A stretch of 64,000 nucleotides of DNA from Microbacterium sp. LWH13-1.2 (GCF_038397735.1 NZ_CP151635.1:1364001-1428000); one strand, 5' to 3'; counted from the stretch's first letter, positions 18,823 to 28,251 are shown. The notes: generated by a model from the letters alone, not told the origin. Program-made: numbers and translations.

Positions 18823-20123
18823 GCCCGGAGCTCCGGGACCACGGCGCCGGCGTCGACGGTGAGGACGCCGCCGTGCACGGTGTACTCGACGCGTCCGGGC
18901 AGGTCGCGTCCGAGGTAGGGAGAGTTCACGCTGCGGCCGTGCAGGTCGGCCTCGGTGAAGACCCCTGCGACCGACGCGTCGTAGAGCGCGATCTGCGCCG
19001 GCGCACCGACCTCGAGAGGCGTGCCGTGGCCTGACAGGCGACCGATCCGCGCGGGAGCCGCACTCATCACGCGTGCCACGTCCTCCCAGCCGATCAGGCC
19101 CGTCTGCACCATCGACTGGTGCACGACGCGCAGTGCGCTCTCGAGCCCGACCATTCCGTTCGCGGCGGCCTGCCACTCGCACGCCTTGTGCTCGCTCGGG
19201 TGCGGGGCGTGGTCGGTCGCGACGATGTCGATCGTCCCGTCCGCGAGGCCCTCGCGCACGGCGAGGACATCCTCTTCGCGGCGCAGGGGCGGGTTGACCT
19301 TGAACCGGGCGTCGTAGCCGCGCACGAGCTCATCGGTCAGCAGCAGATGGTGAGGGGTGACCTCGGCGGTCACCTTGATGCCTCGCTTCTTGGCCCAGCG
19401 GATGATGTCGACGGAACCGGCGGTCGAGAGGTGGCAGACGTGCAGGCGCGAGCCCACGTGCTCGGCGAGGAGCACATCGCGGGCGATGATCGACTCCTCC
19501 GCGACCGCCGGCCACCCGGCGAGTCCGAGCTCGGCCGAGACGGTGCCCTCGTTCATCTGGGCGCCTTCGGTGAGACGGGGATCCTGCGCGTGCTGGGCGA
19601 TGACGCCGTCGAAGGACTTCACGTACTCGAGCGCACGGCGCATGATCAGCGGATCGAAGACGCAGAAGCCGTCGTCGCTGAAGACGCGCACCTGGGCGCG
19701 CGATGTCGCCATCGCGCCCAGCTCGGCGAGCCGCTCGCCCTTCTGCCCGACAGTGACCGCGCCGATCGGCTGGACCGTGGCGTAGCCTGCGGCCTCCCCG
19801 AGCGCGAGCTCCTGCTCGACGACTCCGGCCGTGTCTGCGACCGGCGACGTGTTCGGCATCGCGAAGACGGCGGTGAAGCCACCGGCCGCCGCCGCTCGGG
19901 TCCCGGTGAGGATCGTCTCGGAGGCCTCGTAGCCCGGTTCGCGAAGATGGGTGTGCAGATCGACGAGACCGGGAAGCGCGACGAGGCCCGCCGCGTCGAT
20001 GACACGGGCCCCCGTGCGCGAGAGACCGGTTCCGATCTCGGCGATCACCCCGTTCTCCACGATGATGTCGGCGCTCTCCGCACCGAGAAGCTGTGCGCCG
20101 GTGATGACGAGGGTCTCGCTCAC
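18819..20123 (-). CDS. pyrC: dihydroorotase (class I)
   Basis: PyrC cyclises carbamoyl aspartate to dihydroorotate. The 434-residue amidohydrolase has zinc ligands H57 and H59 in [11 protein letters not shown], the metal-bridging region around QHAQD and CHLST, and the active-site aspartate in ATDHAPH. It is the longer class I form typical of Gram-positive bacteria. It sits between pyrB and the PH-like membrane gene, with four-base overlaps on both sides. Confidence 0.97.
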   Translation of the reverse strand: MSETLVITGAQLLGAESADIIVENGVIAEIGTGLSRTGARVIDAAGLVALPGLVDLHTHLREPGYEASETILTGTRAAAAGGFTAVFAMPNTSPVADTAGVVEQELALGEAAGYATVQPIGAVTVGQKGERLAELGAMATSRAQVRVFSDDGFCVFDPLIMRRALEYVKSFDGVIAQHAQDPRLTEGAQMNEGTVSAELGLAGWPAVAEESIIARDVLLAEHVGSRLHVCHLSTAGSVDIIRWAKKRGIKVTAEVTPHHLLLTDELVRGYDARFKVNPPLRREEDVLAVREGLADGTIDIVATDHAPHPSEHKACEWQAAANGMVGLESALRVVHQSMVQTGLIGWEDVARVMSAAPARIGRLSGHGTPLEVGAPAQIALYDASVAGVFTEADLHGRSVNSPYLGRDLPGRVEYTVHGGVLTVDAGAVVPELRA

Positions 20124-21085
20124 TGGTCTCCCCCTCGTTCGTCGTCTCGTTCTCCTGCAAGAAGCAGGTACAGCACTGCCATCCGGATGGACACTCCGTT
20201 CGTCACCTGTTCCAGCACGGTGGAGCGCGGGGAATCGGCGGCTTCGGAGGAGATCTCCAGACCCCGGTTCATGGGTCCGGGGTGCATCACAATGCTACCG
20301 TCCGGAAGACCTGCGACTCGCAGAGCGTCAAGACCCCATCGTCTGGAATACTCCCGCTCAGTCGGGAAATACGCGGCGTTCATCCGCTCGAGCTGGATGC
20401 GCAGCATCATCACCGCATCCGGGCCTTCCGCCAGCGCCTGATCGAGGTCGTAGACGACCCTCGCCGGCCAGAGCGAGACGTTCTGCGGCACCAGCGTCGG
20501 CGGGGACACCAGCGTGACCTCGGCCCCGAGCGTCGCGAGCAGCCAGACGTTCGAGCGCGCGACCCGCGAGTGCAGAACGTCGCCGACGATGACGACCGTC
20601 ACGCCCGAGAGGTCGCGACCGCGGCTGTCCGCGCCGAAGCGTCGTTTGCGGATCGTGAACGCGTCGAGCAGCGCCTGCGTCGGATGCTCGTGCGTGCCGT
20701 CCCCGGCGTTGACGACGCCTGCGGAGATCCAGCCGCTCGTGGCGAGAGTCTGCGGGGCGCCGGAGGCGGGATGGCGGATGACGACGGCATCCGCCCCCAT
20801 CGCCTGCAGCGTCTGCGCGGTGTCTTTGAGGCTTTCGCCCTTGGACACGCTGGAGCCCTTGGCTGCGAAGTTGATCACGTCGGCCGACAGGCGCTTCGCG
20901 GCGGCCTCGAAGGAGATACGGGTTCGTGTCGAGTCCTCGAAGAAGAGGTTCACGACGGTCTTGCCGCGCAGAGTCGGGAGTTTCTTGACCTCGCGCGACT
21001 GAGTGGCGGACATGTCCTCGGCGACGTCGAGGATGCGCAGAGCGGTCTCGCGGTCGAGGGTGCGGGTGTCGAGGAGATGCCTCAT
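20120..21085 (-). CDS. pyrB: aspartate carbamoyltransferase catalytic subunit
   Basis: ATCase condenses carbamoyl phosphate and aspartate in the first committed pyrimidine step. The 321 residues include the carbamoyl-phosphate loop STRTR (52-56, within [13 protein letters not shown]), the segment [12 protein letters not shown], and [12 protein letters not shown] near the C-terminus. No pyrI regulatory subunit is present, as usual in Gram-positive bacteria. Regulation probably comes from the upstream pyrR leader. Its ATG overlaps the pyrR stop by four bases. Confidence 0.97.
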   Translation of the reverse strand: MRHLLDTRTLDRETALRILDVAEDMSATQSREVKKLPTLRGKTVVNLFFEDSTRTRISFEAAAKRLSADVINFAAKGSSVSKGESLKDTAQTLQAMGADAVVIRHPASGAPQTLATSGWISAGVVNAGDGTHEHPTQALLDAFTIRKRRFGADSRGRDLSGVTVVIVGDVLHSRVARSNVWLLATLGAEVTLVSPPTLVPQNVSLWPARVVYDLDQALAEGPDAVMMLRIQLERMNAAYFPTEREYSRRWGLDALRVAGLPDGSIVMHPGPMNRGLEISSEAADSPRSTVLEQVTNGVSIRMAVLYLLLAGERDDERGGDQ

Positions 21086-21612
21086 GCTTCGATCGTCACC
21101 TCTTCGGCGCCGTCGTCTTCGGTGAGGCGCACGTTCACGCGCTCCTGCCGGGACGAGGGGATGTTCTTGCCGACGAAATCAGGGCGGATCGGCAGCTCGC
21201 GGTGGCCGCGGTCGACGAGGATCGCCAGGCGCACGACTGCCGGGCGGCCGATCGACTGCAGCGCGTCGAGGGCTGCGCGGATGCTGCGACCCGAGAAGAG
21301 CACGTCGTCGACGAGGACCACGGTGCGTCCATCGATCCCACCGACGGGGATGTCCGTCGGACGCGGCGACCTCGTCGGGTGCTTGGCGAGATCGTCGCGG
21401 AACATCGTGACGTCGAGCGCTCCCACCGGCACAGAGGTCTGTGCGATCTCGCCGATGACAGCGGCGAGGCGACGGGCGAGAGTGACGCCGCGGGTCGGAA
21501 TGCCCAGCAGGACGAGGTTCTCAGCCCCTCGGTTGGATTCGAGGATCTCGTGTGCGATGCGGGTGAGTGCCCGCGAGATATCGGCTTCGTGCAGAACGGT
21601 GCGTGCACTCAT
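21082..21612 (-). CDS. pyrR: bifunctional PyrR RNA-binding regulator / uracil phosphoribosyltransferase
   Basis: PyrR senses UMP/UTP against PRPP and represses pyr genes by binding their mRNA; it also has weak uracil phosphoribosyltransferase activity. This 176-residue copy has the PRPP loop [13 protein letters not shown] (98-110) and the family segment [14 protein letters not shown]. The chosen ATG at 21612 has a GGGAG site. Eight in-frame codons upstream are not needed. It heads the pyr operon, and a hairpin over its own ribosome-binding site suggests autoregulation by translation control. Confidence 0.95.
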   Translation of the reverse strand: MSARTVLHEADISRALTRIAHEILESNRGAENLVLLGIPTRGVTLARRLAAVIGEIAQTSVPVGALDVTMFRDDLAKHPTRSPRPTDIPVGGIDGRTVVLVDDVLFSGRSIRAALDALQSIGRPAVVRLAILVDRGHRELPIRPDFVGKNIPSSRQERVNVRLTEDDGAEEVTIEA

Positions 21613-21615
21613 CAG

Positions 21616-21643
21616 CCGCTCCCTTCTCCGCCTCACAGGACGG
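21616..21643 (-). promoter_or_regulatory. candidate PyrR-binding leader hairpin over the pyrR ribosome-binding site
   Basis: In the minus-strand RNA, CCGUCC (21643-21638) can pair with GGAGCGG (21622-21616), leaving one bulged G. The loop between them reads UGUGAGGCGGAGAAG. This resembles the PyrR binding-loop consensus (CCAGAGAGGC...AAGGG) known from Bacillus and from the Mycobacterium smegmatis pyr leader. The 3' arm contains the GGGAG Shine-Dalgarno, and the ATG lies three bases beyond. Stabilisation by PyrR-UMP would therefore block translation. The sequence and pairing are directly visible; binding by PyrR is inferred. Confidence 0.65.
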
Positions 21644-21667
21644 TGTTAAAGGTTGCTTGATGCGTCC

Positions 21668-21673
21668 AGTCTA
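21668..21673 (-). promoter_or_regulatory. possible -10 of the pyr operon
   Basis: The minus strand reads TAGACT here, 55 bases before the pyrR start and 8 bases beyond the stop of the upstream unknown gene. No good -35 is seen. Transcription from here would begin just upstream of the leader hairpin. Confidence 0.35.
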
Positions 21674-21681
21674 GCGCGCGG

Positions 21682-22266
21682 TCAGCGCCAGCCGAGAACG
21701 TCGCGGACGACCGCCTGGGAGGCGGGCGAGCCGTCGTTCGCGATGCCGCGCAGCGATTCGTGCGAGAGCATCGCGCCCTCAGCTCCCGCCGCCGCGGTGA
21801 TCTGCTCGAGCGCGGCGGCGACCCGCGGCGCCGCAGCTCGCGCATGGGTGGCGTCGCCGCGCGCGGACGTGTGGGGGAAGACGACGAGCTCGGCGACTCC
21901 CGCCGCGACGGGGCGCGCGGCGGCGACGACCAGGGTCGGCGGAAGCACATGCTGGAGTGCATGCGGCATCGGAAACGGCAGCTCGTCGGTCAGAAGGCCG
22001 CGCCACCAGCTGCGATGCGAACGCTTCTCATCGCCGATCTCGAGGGCTGTCGCCGTCCACTCCGAGCCGCGCTCGCGCAGCCTGTCGGCGAATCCATCGG
22101 ATCGCGCCTCGAATCCCGCCTCGGTGAGAAACTCGGCGGCGATGCGCACGAGGCGCTCGGAATCCGAGCGCACGATCCAGCGAGCACCCCGCCATGGTCC
22201 CTTGTACTCGAGGCGCGACGTACGTGCGTCACGACCGGAACCCTGCGGGTGCGGGGAACGCGGCAC
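21682..22266 (-). CDS. unknown protein, 194 residues, coupled to the MBL-Rieske gene
   Basis: I do not recognise the family. The frame starts with GTG at 22266, one base after the stop of the MBL-Rieske gene (TGACGTG), so the two are probably translated together. The N-terminus is basic; residues 25-85 contain several Trp, Arg and Glu. Residues 100-150 are Ala/Val-rich, without a clear membrane helix or signal peptide. The protein looks soluble and cytoplasmic. Codon use matches its neighbours. It sits between an accessory gene and the pyr operon, so its role may be tied to the MBL-Rieske enzyme. Confidence 0.7.
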   Translation of the reverse strand: MPRSPHPQGSGRDARTSRLEYKGPWRGARWIVRSDSERLVRIAAEFLTEAGFEARSDGFADRLRERGSEWTATALEIGDEKRSHRSWWRGLLTDELPFPMPHALQHVLPPTLVVAAARPVAAGVAELVVFPHTSARGDATHARAAAPRVAAALEQITAAAGAEGAMLSHESLRGIANDGSPASQAVVRDVLGWR

Positions 22267-22267
22267 G

Positions 22268-23845
22268 TCAGCCGGCCTCGCTGAGCACGGCGTCGGTGAC
22301 CTCGTCGATCTTGGTCGAGCGGATCGGGTGACCGCTGGTCGAGAGACAGCGACCGGTCTTCAGGTCCCACTTCCAGTCGTGCATGCTGCACGTCAGGATG
22401 CCGTCCTCGTCGACCTTTCCGGTCTTCGTGAGGTCTGCGCGCAGATGCGGGCAGCGACGCTGCACGACCCAGTCGCCGACTTCGGCGTCCTCGGTCTGGT
22501 CGGTCTGCTCCTGATACCAGTTCTCCACGTACTCGATGCGGTCGACCGAGAGGCACTTGAGGAAGGTCGTGAGGAACTCGTTGAACTTGCCGCTGCGTCC
22601 GACGTGGAACTGCATCGACAGGAAGATCGAGTTCGACCAGTCGATCTCACGGTCGCGGATGTTCGTCGAGACGAGATCGGCGGGGATCGTGTACCAGTAG
22701 ATGCACTCCTCGCCCGCGTACTCGCGCACCTTGGCGCGGGGGAAGTCGACGACCATGTCGAGGTCGCCGATCTTGAACCGGACGCATCCGCCGACGCCGA
22801 GACGGATGGTGCGCGACTTCTTCAGCAGTGGCTCCCACCAGCCCTTGAGGGCCTCGAGGATCTCGGCGGCGGGAAGGACCTCGGCGCGCGATGCCTCCTC
22901 GTCCGCGATCTCCTGCTGCCGCGACGCCCGCTGCTCCTCGAGGTAGTCCCACTTCTCGTCGAAGATGTGGGCGAGTTCAGCCTCGGTGTAGAGCGACTGC
23001 TCCGTGGCCACGTCTCCCCCGTCGACCGTGACGACCGTGCCGGGAACGAACAGGTGACCGTCGTACTGCGGCGACAGCTCGTTCATGTGCGCGAGGAACT
23101 GCTTCTGATCCGTGAAGATCGACTCGCCGCTACGGCCGATCCCGTTGAAGTCGAAGAGCTCGTCGCGCAGGAACATCGGCGGTCCTGCCATCGGGAACAC
23201 GTGCGGGGCGTCCACCTTGTCGATGTAGTACATCGCACGCTTGTTCTGGGCATCGCGCTTGAGCTTCGCGAAGTTCTGCTTGGCGTCCATCGGCAGGTCG
23301 TAGACCATGGGCCACCAGATGGCCCCCGACACCTGCGTGAAGTACGCGTCGGGCTTCCCGAAGTGCAGGAGCGTGTCGAGATCGAGCGGATGCGAGTCGT
23401 TCTGGTTGAGGATCGACGCGGTGCCGTCGTCGACGCTCAGCGACGAATCGCCGATCGGACCGTCGCTCGGGGCACGCAGCGGCGTGATCATGATCTTCAG
23501 GTCGCCGCGTTCGATGATCTCCCCGGCGGGCGCGTAGGTGATGTTCGTGTAGCCGAGCGCCCTGATGTCCTGTTCGAGGTCATCGATCGGATACTCGGGC
23601 AGGAGCACCTCGATGTCCTTGCGGATGTACCGCTCGAGCAGTTTCGGGTCGAAGTGGTCGCGGTGGCGGTGAGAGATGTAGAGGAAGTCCGCCTCACGAC
23701 CGAATCGCTCCCAGTCGAGGCCCCGGTTGTCGGGGAACGGGAACCACGAGCCGAAGAAGGAGGGCCCGAGAACGGGGTCGCAGATGATGTTCCCGCCGAC
23801 CGTCTCGATGAACATCCCGGCGTGGCCGAGTCCCGTTATCCGCAT
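22268..23845 (-). CDS. metallo-beta-lactamase-fold protein with C-terminal Rieske domain
   Basis: The 525-residue protein joins two domains. The N-terminal half is a UlaG-like metallo-beta-lactamase fold with the metal motif SHRHRDHFD (H59, H61, D63, H64). The last 60 residues are a Rieske [2Fe-2S] site with C465-x-H467 and C486-x2-H489. The same two domains occur in CMP-Neu5Ac hydroxylase-like proteins, where the Rieske domain is N-terminal; here the order is reversed. The middle (about 300-460) has many aromatic residues and no recognised motif. The substrate is unknown; an oxygenase or hydroxylase is plausible. The ATG at 23845 has a strong AGGAGG site, and no signal peptide is seen. Confidence 0.85.
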   Translation of the reverse strand: MRITGLGHAGMFIETVGGNIICDPVLGPSFFGSWFPFPDNRGLDWERFGREADFLYISHRHRDHFDPKLLERYIRKDIEVLLPEYPIDDLEQDIRALGYTNITYAPAGEIIERGDLKIMITPLRAPSDGPIGDSSLSVDDGTASILNQNDSHPLDLDTLLHFGKPDAYFTQVSGAIWWPMVYDLPMDAKQNFAKLKRDAQNKRAMYYIDKVDAPHVFPMAGPPMFLRDELFDFNGIGRSGESIFTDQKQFLAHMNELSPQYDGHLFVPGTVVTVDGGDVATEQSLYTEAELAHIFDEKWDYLEEQRASRQQEIADEEASRAEVLPAAEILEALKGWWEPLLKKSRTIRLGVGGCVRFKIGDLDMVVDFPRAKVREYAGEECIYWYTIPADLVSTNIRDREIDWSNSIFLSMQFHVGRSGKFNEFLTTFLKCLSVDRIEYVENWYQEQTDQTEDAEVGDWVVQRRCPHLRADLTKTGKVDEDGILTCSMHDWKWDLKTGRCLSTSGHPIRSTKIDEVTDAVLSEAG

Positions 23846-23871
23846 GCATTCCTCCTGAAGTGAACCGTTCG

Positions 23872-23877
23872 ATTCTA
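23872..23877 (-). promoter_or_regulatory. possible -10 for the MBL-Rieske gene
   Basis: The minus strand reads TAGAAT within CGATAGAATCG, 27 bases upstream of the start codon, so the leader would be about 20 bases. A -35 is not obvious (GCGACC at 17-base spacing). The position between the SNF2 gene stop and this start suggests an independent promoter. Confidence 0.4.
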
Positions 23878-23920
23878 TCGATGGGCCCCTGAGCGGTCGC
23901 GGTGACCGGGCCGGAACAAA

Positions 23921-26900
23921 TCAGCGGTCCTCGAACAGACCCTTGATGTCATCGGCCGTGATGGACTGCGCGAACAGCTCGTCGTCGTCCATGACCGCGG
24001 TGAAGAGGCGCGCCTTGCGCTGCTGCAGCTGCAGGACCTTCTCCTCGATCGTGCCGGTCGAGATCATCCGGTAGACGAACACCTGACTCGTCTGCCCGAT
24101 CCGGTGGGTGCGGTCGATCGCCTGCTCTTCAGCGGCCGGGTTCCACCACGGATCGAGCAGGAAGACGTAGTCGGCCTCCGTGAGCGTCAGACCGAAGCCT
24201 CCGGCCTTCAGGCTGATCAGGAAGACCGGCTGCTCCCCGGCCTTGAACGCGTCGATGACCTGCTCCCTGTGCCGCGTCGAGCCGTCGAGGTGCGCGTACG
24301 GAATGCCCGCAGCCTCGAGGCGCGCGGCCGCGAGATCGAGGAACGAGGTGAACTGGCTGAAGACGAGTGCCCGGTGGCCCTCCGCCTGCAGCTCGATCAC
24401 CCTCTCGAGCAGCGTGTCGAGCTTGCTCGAGCCGATCTCCGCGTCCGCCTCGTCTACCAGACCGGGAGCGAGGCTCAGCATCCTCAGAAGAGTCAGCGAA
24501 CGGAAGACGATGAACCTGTTGCGGTCGAGGTCGTCGAGCAGGCCCAGCACCTTCTGACGCTCTCGTTGCAGCACCACGTCGTAGAGCGCGCGATGCTCGG
24601 GGCTCAGCTCCACTTCGAGCAGCTGTTCCTGCTTCGCCGGCAGATCCGAGGCGACGAGCTCCTTGGTGCGCCGCAGCATGAGAGGCCGGACACGACGACG
24701 GAGCTGGGCGAGTCGCCGGGCGCGGTAGTCGCCGCCCTCCTCGTTCTCGGGGACCTTGCCCTTCTCGATCGGCTGGATGTACCTGTCGCGGAACTTCCGC
24801 GCAGACGGGAAGAGTCCGGGAGCCGCGAGAGAGAGCAGCGACCAGAGCTCCGACAGGCTGTTCTCCATGGGGGTGCCGGTCACCGCGTACGTCACGTCGG
24901 ATCGGAACGTCGCGATGGCCCGGTGCAGACGCGTCTTCGGGTTCTTGACGAACTGGGCCTCGTCGAGGATCAGCGCTGCCCACTCGACAGAGCGGAACTC
25001 CTCCTCGTCGAGCCGGGCGACGGTGTAGGAGCTCACGACGAGGTCGGCCGACTCCGCGGCGTGGCGGAGAGCGTCTGCGCGCCTGCCGCTGGTGCTGTCG
25101 ACGATCGACACCCGCAGTCCCGGGGTGAACCGCGCTGCCTCCGACCGCCACGTGCTCAGCACCGACGTGGGAGCGAGCACCAGGAACGGACGCGTCTCAC
25201 CCTGGTCTTTCGCATGCTGGATGAAGGTCAGCAGCTGCAGCGTCTTGCCGAGGCCCATGTCGTCGGCGAGGATGCCGCCCATCCGGTGCCGCCAGAGGAA
25301 GGCGAGCCAGTCGAATCCGGCCTTCTGATAGGGCCGCAGCTCGGCCTGCACGCCCGCGGGCACCGGCGTCTCGGGCACCCCGGTCGCCTGACGGAGTCCT
25401 TCGGCCGTGGCGCGCCAGTTGACCGCTGGCTCCGACTCGTCTGCGAGGTCTTCGAACTCCTCCCAGAGGTCGGTCTGATACCGGCTGATCCGGGGCCCGG
25501 TCTCCCATTCCTGCAGCTCACCGGCCTCTTCGATCAGGTCGCGGAGACGATCCAGAGCCGGGTGATTGAGCGAGAAGTACCCGCCGTCGGCGAGCAGCAG
25601 CTTCTTGCGGCCCTTGCTCAGCGCGGTGAACAGCGGACCGAACGGGATCCGTCTGCCGTCGATCGTCACGAGGATGCCGAGGTCGAACCAGTCCGAGTCG
25701 GTCGTCTCGACTGTCGTGACCTTCACCTCAGGGGCGCCGGTCAGCTCGCGGTATTCCTTGGGGGCGCCGACCGATTCGACGGTCACGCCCACCGCCTCGA
25801 GGGCGGGGACGCCTTCGGCGACGAACGCCGCGGCGTCGATGTCGTGGAACGAGCCGGCAGGCCGGAATCTCGTCGCCCTGAACTCCTGCCACGCCTCCTC
25901 GATCCGTGCTCGCACGGTGGTCTCGGCGACGGCGTCGCGCACGGCGGCGTCGGTCCAGGCGAACGGCACCCGTCCGAATCGGCCGTAGGACCATTCGAAC
26001 GAGTAGCTGACGACGTCACCGCGCTCGTAGGTGATCGTCAGGACGGGCTCCGGATCGGGAACCTCCGGCAGCGAGACGGCGCCGACCGTGTGGACCACGC
26101 CGCGTCTCGCGAGCAGCGGGTAGGCGTCGGAGATGAACGCCTGCTCGTCCGACGCCGGGACGAGGATCTCGTCGGGGGCGGCGAGCAGTGCGCGGATCTG
26201 CTCGCTCAGTGGCGCCTCCGCGAGCACGATCTCGATGCGCACGCCGACCAGTCCCGCCGAGTACACGCCGGTGCGGCCGATCGGATGAACCGCGGATGCG
26301 GCGACAGGGACACCGTCGATCTGCACTTCTGCTGCCACGGACAGCGAACCGTCGTCGACCCGAGTGATGCGCGCCGACACCCCGGACGACGTGGCGAGGC
26401 GCACGGATGCGTTCTTCTGGCTCGCGACGAGCGGTATGCCGAGCTCCGCACCCGAGCGGAGCTGGCCCCACAGCAGCGGCGACTCGACCTGATCGAGCAC
26501 GAGCCAGTCGCCGGCGTTGCCGGAGAGCAATGAATCGCGGGAGATGCTCAGCAGGTCGCCGAACCAGCGATTCTGCATGCGTCCGAACTGAGCGGCGTCC
26601 CGACGCACGGCATCCCACCCCGCACCGCCCTGGATCCAGGACCCCGTCTGCGCGCTGCGCATCAGCGGACGGATGGCGAGCAGCAGCTCCCCGGTCGGCC
26701 GGGCGAGATCCCGAGCGGTCGCCGCACGCACCGGGCGCGGACCCCAGTGGTTCTCGGATCTGGACTCCCGGTGACGCAGCTCGACTCCGAGCGCCAGCGG
26801 CTGCGGATGCCGGGAGACGGCCGGGTCGAGCAGGCTGCGCCACGAAGGCGTCGCCGTGGTCGGGGCCGGCGAGGGCGTGTCGACCGGCTCGGCCGGCCTC

Positions 26901-27220
26901 TTCAGCGCCGCGGCCTGCTCGGTGTACTCATGGACGTTCGATGCGAGCAGCGTCGCGACGACGTGCTTGCACCCGCTGCGCACCGGGCACGAGCAGCGCG
27001 TCGTGCGGACCCGCCGCGTGCCGTTCGACGACAAGAAGACGATCTCGGTCTGGTACTGGGCGTCGCCGCTGCCGCTGACGTGACCTTCGAGCTCGAGGAG
27101 ATCCTCATGCCAGACCACGTCGAGCACGTTGCCCTCGCGGAAGTAGGCCAGACCGCGCTGGTATCCGCCCACATCCGTGATCTGCATGAGGTCGCGGAGG
27201 TCGACGTGCGGCGCGGGCAT
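23921..27220 (-). CDS. SWIM zinc-finger SNF2-family ATPase (HepA/RapA-like)
   Basis: This is a 1099-residue DNA- or RNA-dependent translocase. A SWIM zinc finger lies at residues 76-86 (C76-x-C78 ... C84-x-H86). A long poorly conserved region follows, then the SNF2 ATPase: motif I LADDMGLGKTLQ, motif II LDEAQFVKN, motif III VTGTPMENSLSELWSL, and the C-terminal helicase half with VFSQFTSFLDL and DRTHRIGQ. The domain order fits bacterial SWIM-SNF2 proteins of unknown target, possibly involved in recycling RNA polymerase or remodelling DNA-protein complexes. The ATG has a GGAAGG site; nusB ends 57 bases upstream. It appears complete. Confidence 0.92.
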   Translation of the reverse strand: MPAPHVDLRDLMQITDVGGYQRGLAYFREGNVLDVVWHEDLLELEGHVSGSGDAQYQTEIVFLSSNGTRRVRTTRCSCPVRSGCKHVVATLLASNVHEYTEQAAALKRPAEPVDTPSPAPTTATPSWRSLLDPAVSRHPQPLALGVELRHRESRSENHWGPRPVRAATARDLARPTGELLLAIRPLMRSAQTGSWIQGGAGWDAVRRDAAQFGRMQNRWFGDLLSISRDSLLSGNAGDWLVLDQVESPLLWGQLRSGAELGIPLVASQKNASVRLATSSGVSARITRVDDGSLSVAAEVQIDGVPVAASAVHPIGRTGVYSAGLVGVRIEIVLAEAPLSEQIRALLAAPDEILVPASDEQAFISDAYPLLARRGVVHTVGAVSLPEVPDPEPVLTITYERGDVVSYSFEWSYGRFGRVPFAWTDAAVRDAVAETTVRARIEEAWQEFRATRFRPAGSFHDIDAAAFVAEGVPALEAVGVTVESVGAPKEYRELTGAPEVKVTTVETTDSDWFDLGILVTIDGRRIPFGPLFTALSKGRKKLLLADGGYFSLNHPALDRLRDLIEEAGELQEWETGPRISRYQTDLWEEFEDLADESEPAVNWRATAEGLRQATGVPETPVPAGVQAELRPYQKAGFDWLAFLWRHRMGGILADDMGLGKTLQLLTFIQHAKDQGETRPFLVLAPTSVLSTWRSEAARFTPGLRVSIVDSTSGRRADALRHAAESADLVVSSYTVARLDEEEFRSVEWAALILDEAQFVKNPKTRLHRAIATFRSDVTYAVTGTPMENSLSELWSLLSLAAPGLFPSARKFRDRYIQPIEKGKVPENEEGGDYRARRLAQLRRRVRPLMLRRTKELVASDLPAKQEQLLEVELSPEHRALYDVVLQRERQKVLGLLDDLDRNRFIVFRSLTLLRMLSLAPGLVDEADAEIGSSKLDTLLERVIELQAEGHRALVFSQFTSFLDLAAARLEAAGIPYAHLDGSTRHREQVIDAFKAGEQPVFLISLKAGGFGLTLTEADYVFLLDPWWNPAAEEQAIDRTHRIGQTSQVFVYRMISTGTIEEKVLQLQQRKARLFTAVMDDDELFAQSITADDIKGLFEDR

Positions 27221-27276
27221 GGCCCCATCCTTCCCGCGGCCCCGGACATCGAGGTCGCCGCCGCCTGATGCCTCGC

Positions 27277-27687
27277 TCAGGCTGCGCGAGAGACGCGTGC
27301 GAGCACGCCGTGCACGAACGCACCCGAATCGTCGGTCGAGAACTCCTTGGCGAGTTCGACCGCCTCATCGATGGCGACCGCGGTGGGGACCGCGTCGTTG
27401 AAGAGGATCTCCCAGACGCCGATGCGCAGCAGAGCCCGGTCGACGGCGGGCATGCGCTCGATCTTCCAGTCACGGCTGTGCGTGGTGATCTGCTCGTCGA
27501 TCTCGTCGCGGTGATCGATGATGCCGTCGACGACCTCGCGGGCATACAGCCAGGAGGCCTCGCGGGCAGGCTCGCTCGCTGCGCGCTGCGCCTCGGCGGC
27601 CAGAGTCACCGCGACCTCGTCGCCACGGACGTCAGCTGAGAACAGGATGTCGAGTGCGCGCTTGCGCGCCTTCGTTCGGGCGCTCAC
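27277..27687 (-). CDS. nusB: transcription antitermination factor NusB
   Basis: NusB binds boxA RNA with S10 (NusE) in antitermination of rRNA transcription. The 136-residue all-helical protein has the N-terminal arginine-rich helix ARTKARKRALDILF and the C-terminal IDEAVELAKEFSTDDSGAFVHGVLA signature. It starts three bases after the efp stop. In Streptomyces bldD and then pyrR follow nusB; here a SNF2 ATPase and two accessory genes come between nusB and pyrR. Confidence 0.96.
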   Translation of the reverse strand: MSARTKARKRALDILFSADVRGDEVAVTLAAEAQRAASEPAREASWLYAREVVDGIIDHRDEIDEQITTHSRDWKIERMPAVDRALLRIGVWEILFNDAVPTAVAIDEAVELAKEFSTDDSGAFVHGVLARVSRAA

Positions 27688-27690
27688 GCC

Positions 27691-28251
27691 TTACTTCTCG
27701 CGACCGAGGTAGTCGCCCGTGCGCGTGTCGACCTTGACCTTGGTGTTGGTCTCGACGAACAGCGGGACCTGGATCTCGTAGCCGGTCTCGAGCGTCGCCG
27801 GCTTCGTGCCCGCCGACGAGCGGTCGCCCTGCAGACCCGGCTCGGTGTACGTGATCTCGAGGATCACGGACGCCGGCAGGTCGATGTAGAGCGGGTTGCC
27901 GTTGTTGAGCGCGATCGTGACCTGCTGGTTCTCGAGCAGGAAGTTCTTCGCGTCACCGACCGTCGCCGCGCTCACGGTGATCTGATCGAAGTCGGTCTGG
28001 TCCATGAACACGTAGCCGTCACCGTCGGTGTACAGGTAGGTGTAATCACGACGGTCGACGTTCTCGATCTCGATCTTCGCACCGGCGTTGAACGTCTTGT
28101 CGACGACCTTGCCGCTCATCACGTTCTTGAGCTTGGTGCGGACGAATGCGCCGCCCTTGCCGGGCTTGACGTGCTGGAACTCGACGACGCTCCAGAGCTG
28201 GCGCTCGATGTTGAGGACGACGCCGTTCTTGATGTCTGCGGTAGATGCCAT
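27691..28251 (-). CDS. efp: translation elongation factor P
   Basis: EF-P relieves ribosome stalling at polyproline stretches. The 186 residues form the usual KOW plus two OB domains. The conserved lysine at the tip of domain I is K32 ([10 protein letters not shown]). Actinobacterial EF-P often works without lysylation, and no epmA or earP is nearby. The C-terminal signature TRTGDYLGR is present. It is separated from aroQ by 73 bases with a possible promoter of its own. Confidence 0.97.
   Translation of the reverse strand: MASTADIKNGVVLNIERQLWSVVEFQHVKPGKGGAFVRTKLKNVMSGKVVDKTFNAGAKIEIENVDRRDYTYLYTDGDGYVFMDQTDFDQITVSAATVGDAKNFLLENQQVTIALNNGNPLYIDLPASVILEITYTEPGLQGDRSSAGTKPATLETGYEIQVPLFVETNTKVKVDTRTGDYLGREK

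Noticed and set aside
24104..26533. An 809-codon plus-strand frame opposite the SNF2 gene
   Set aside because: The minus strand carries a complete SNF2 motif set; the plus frame has no recognisable domain.
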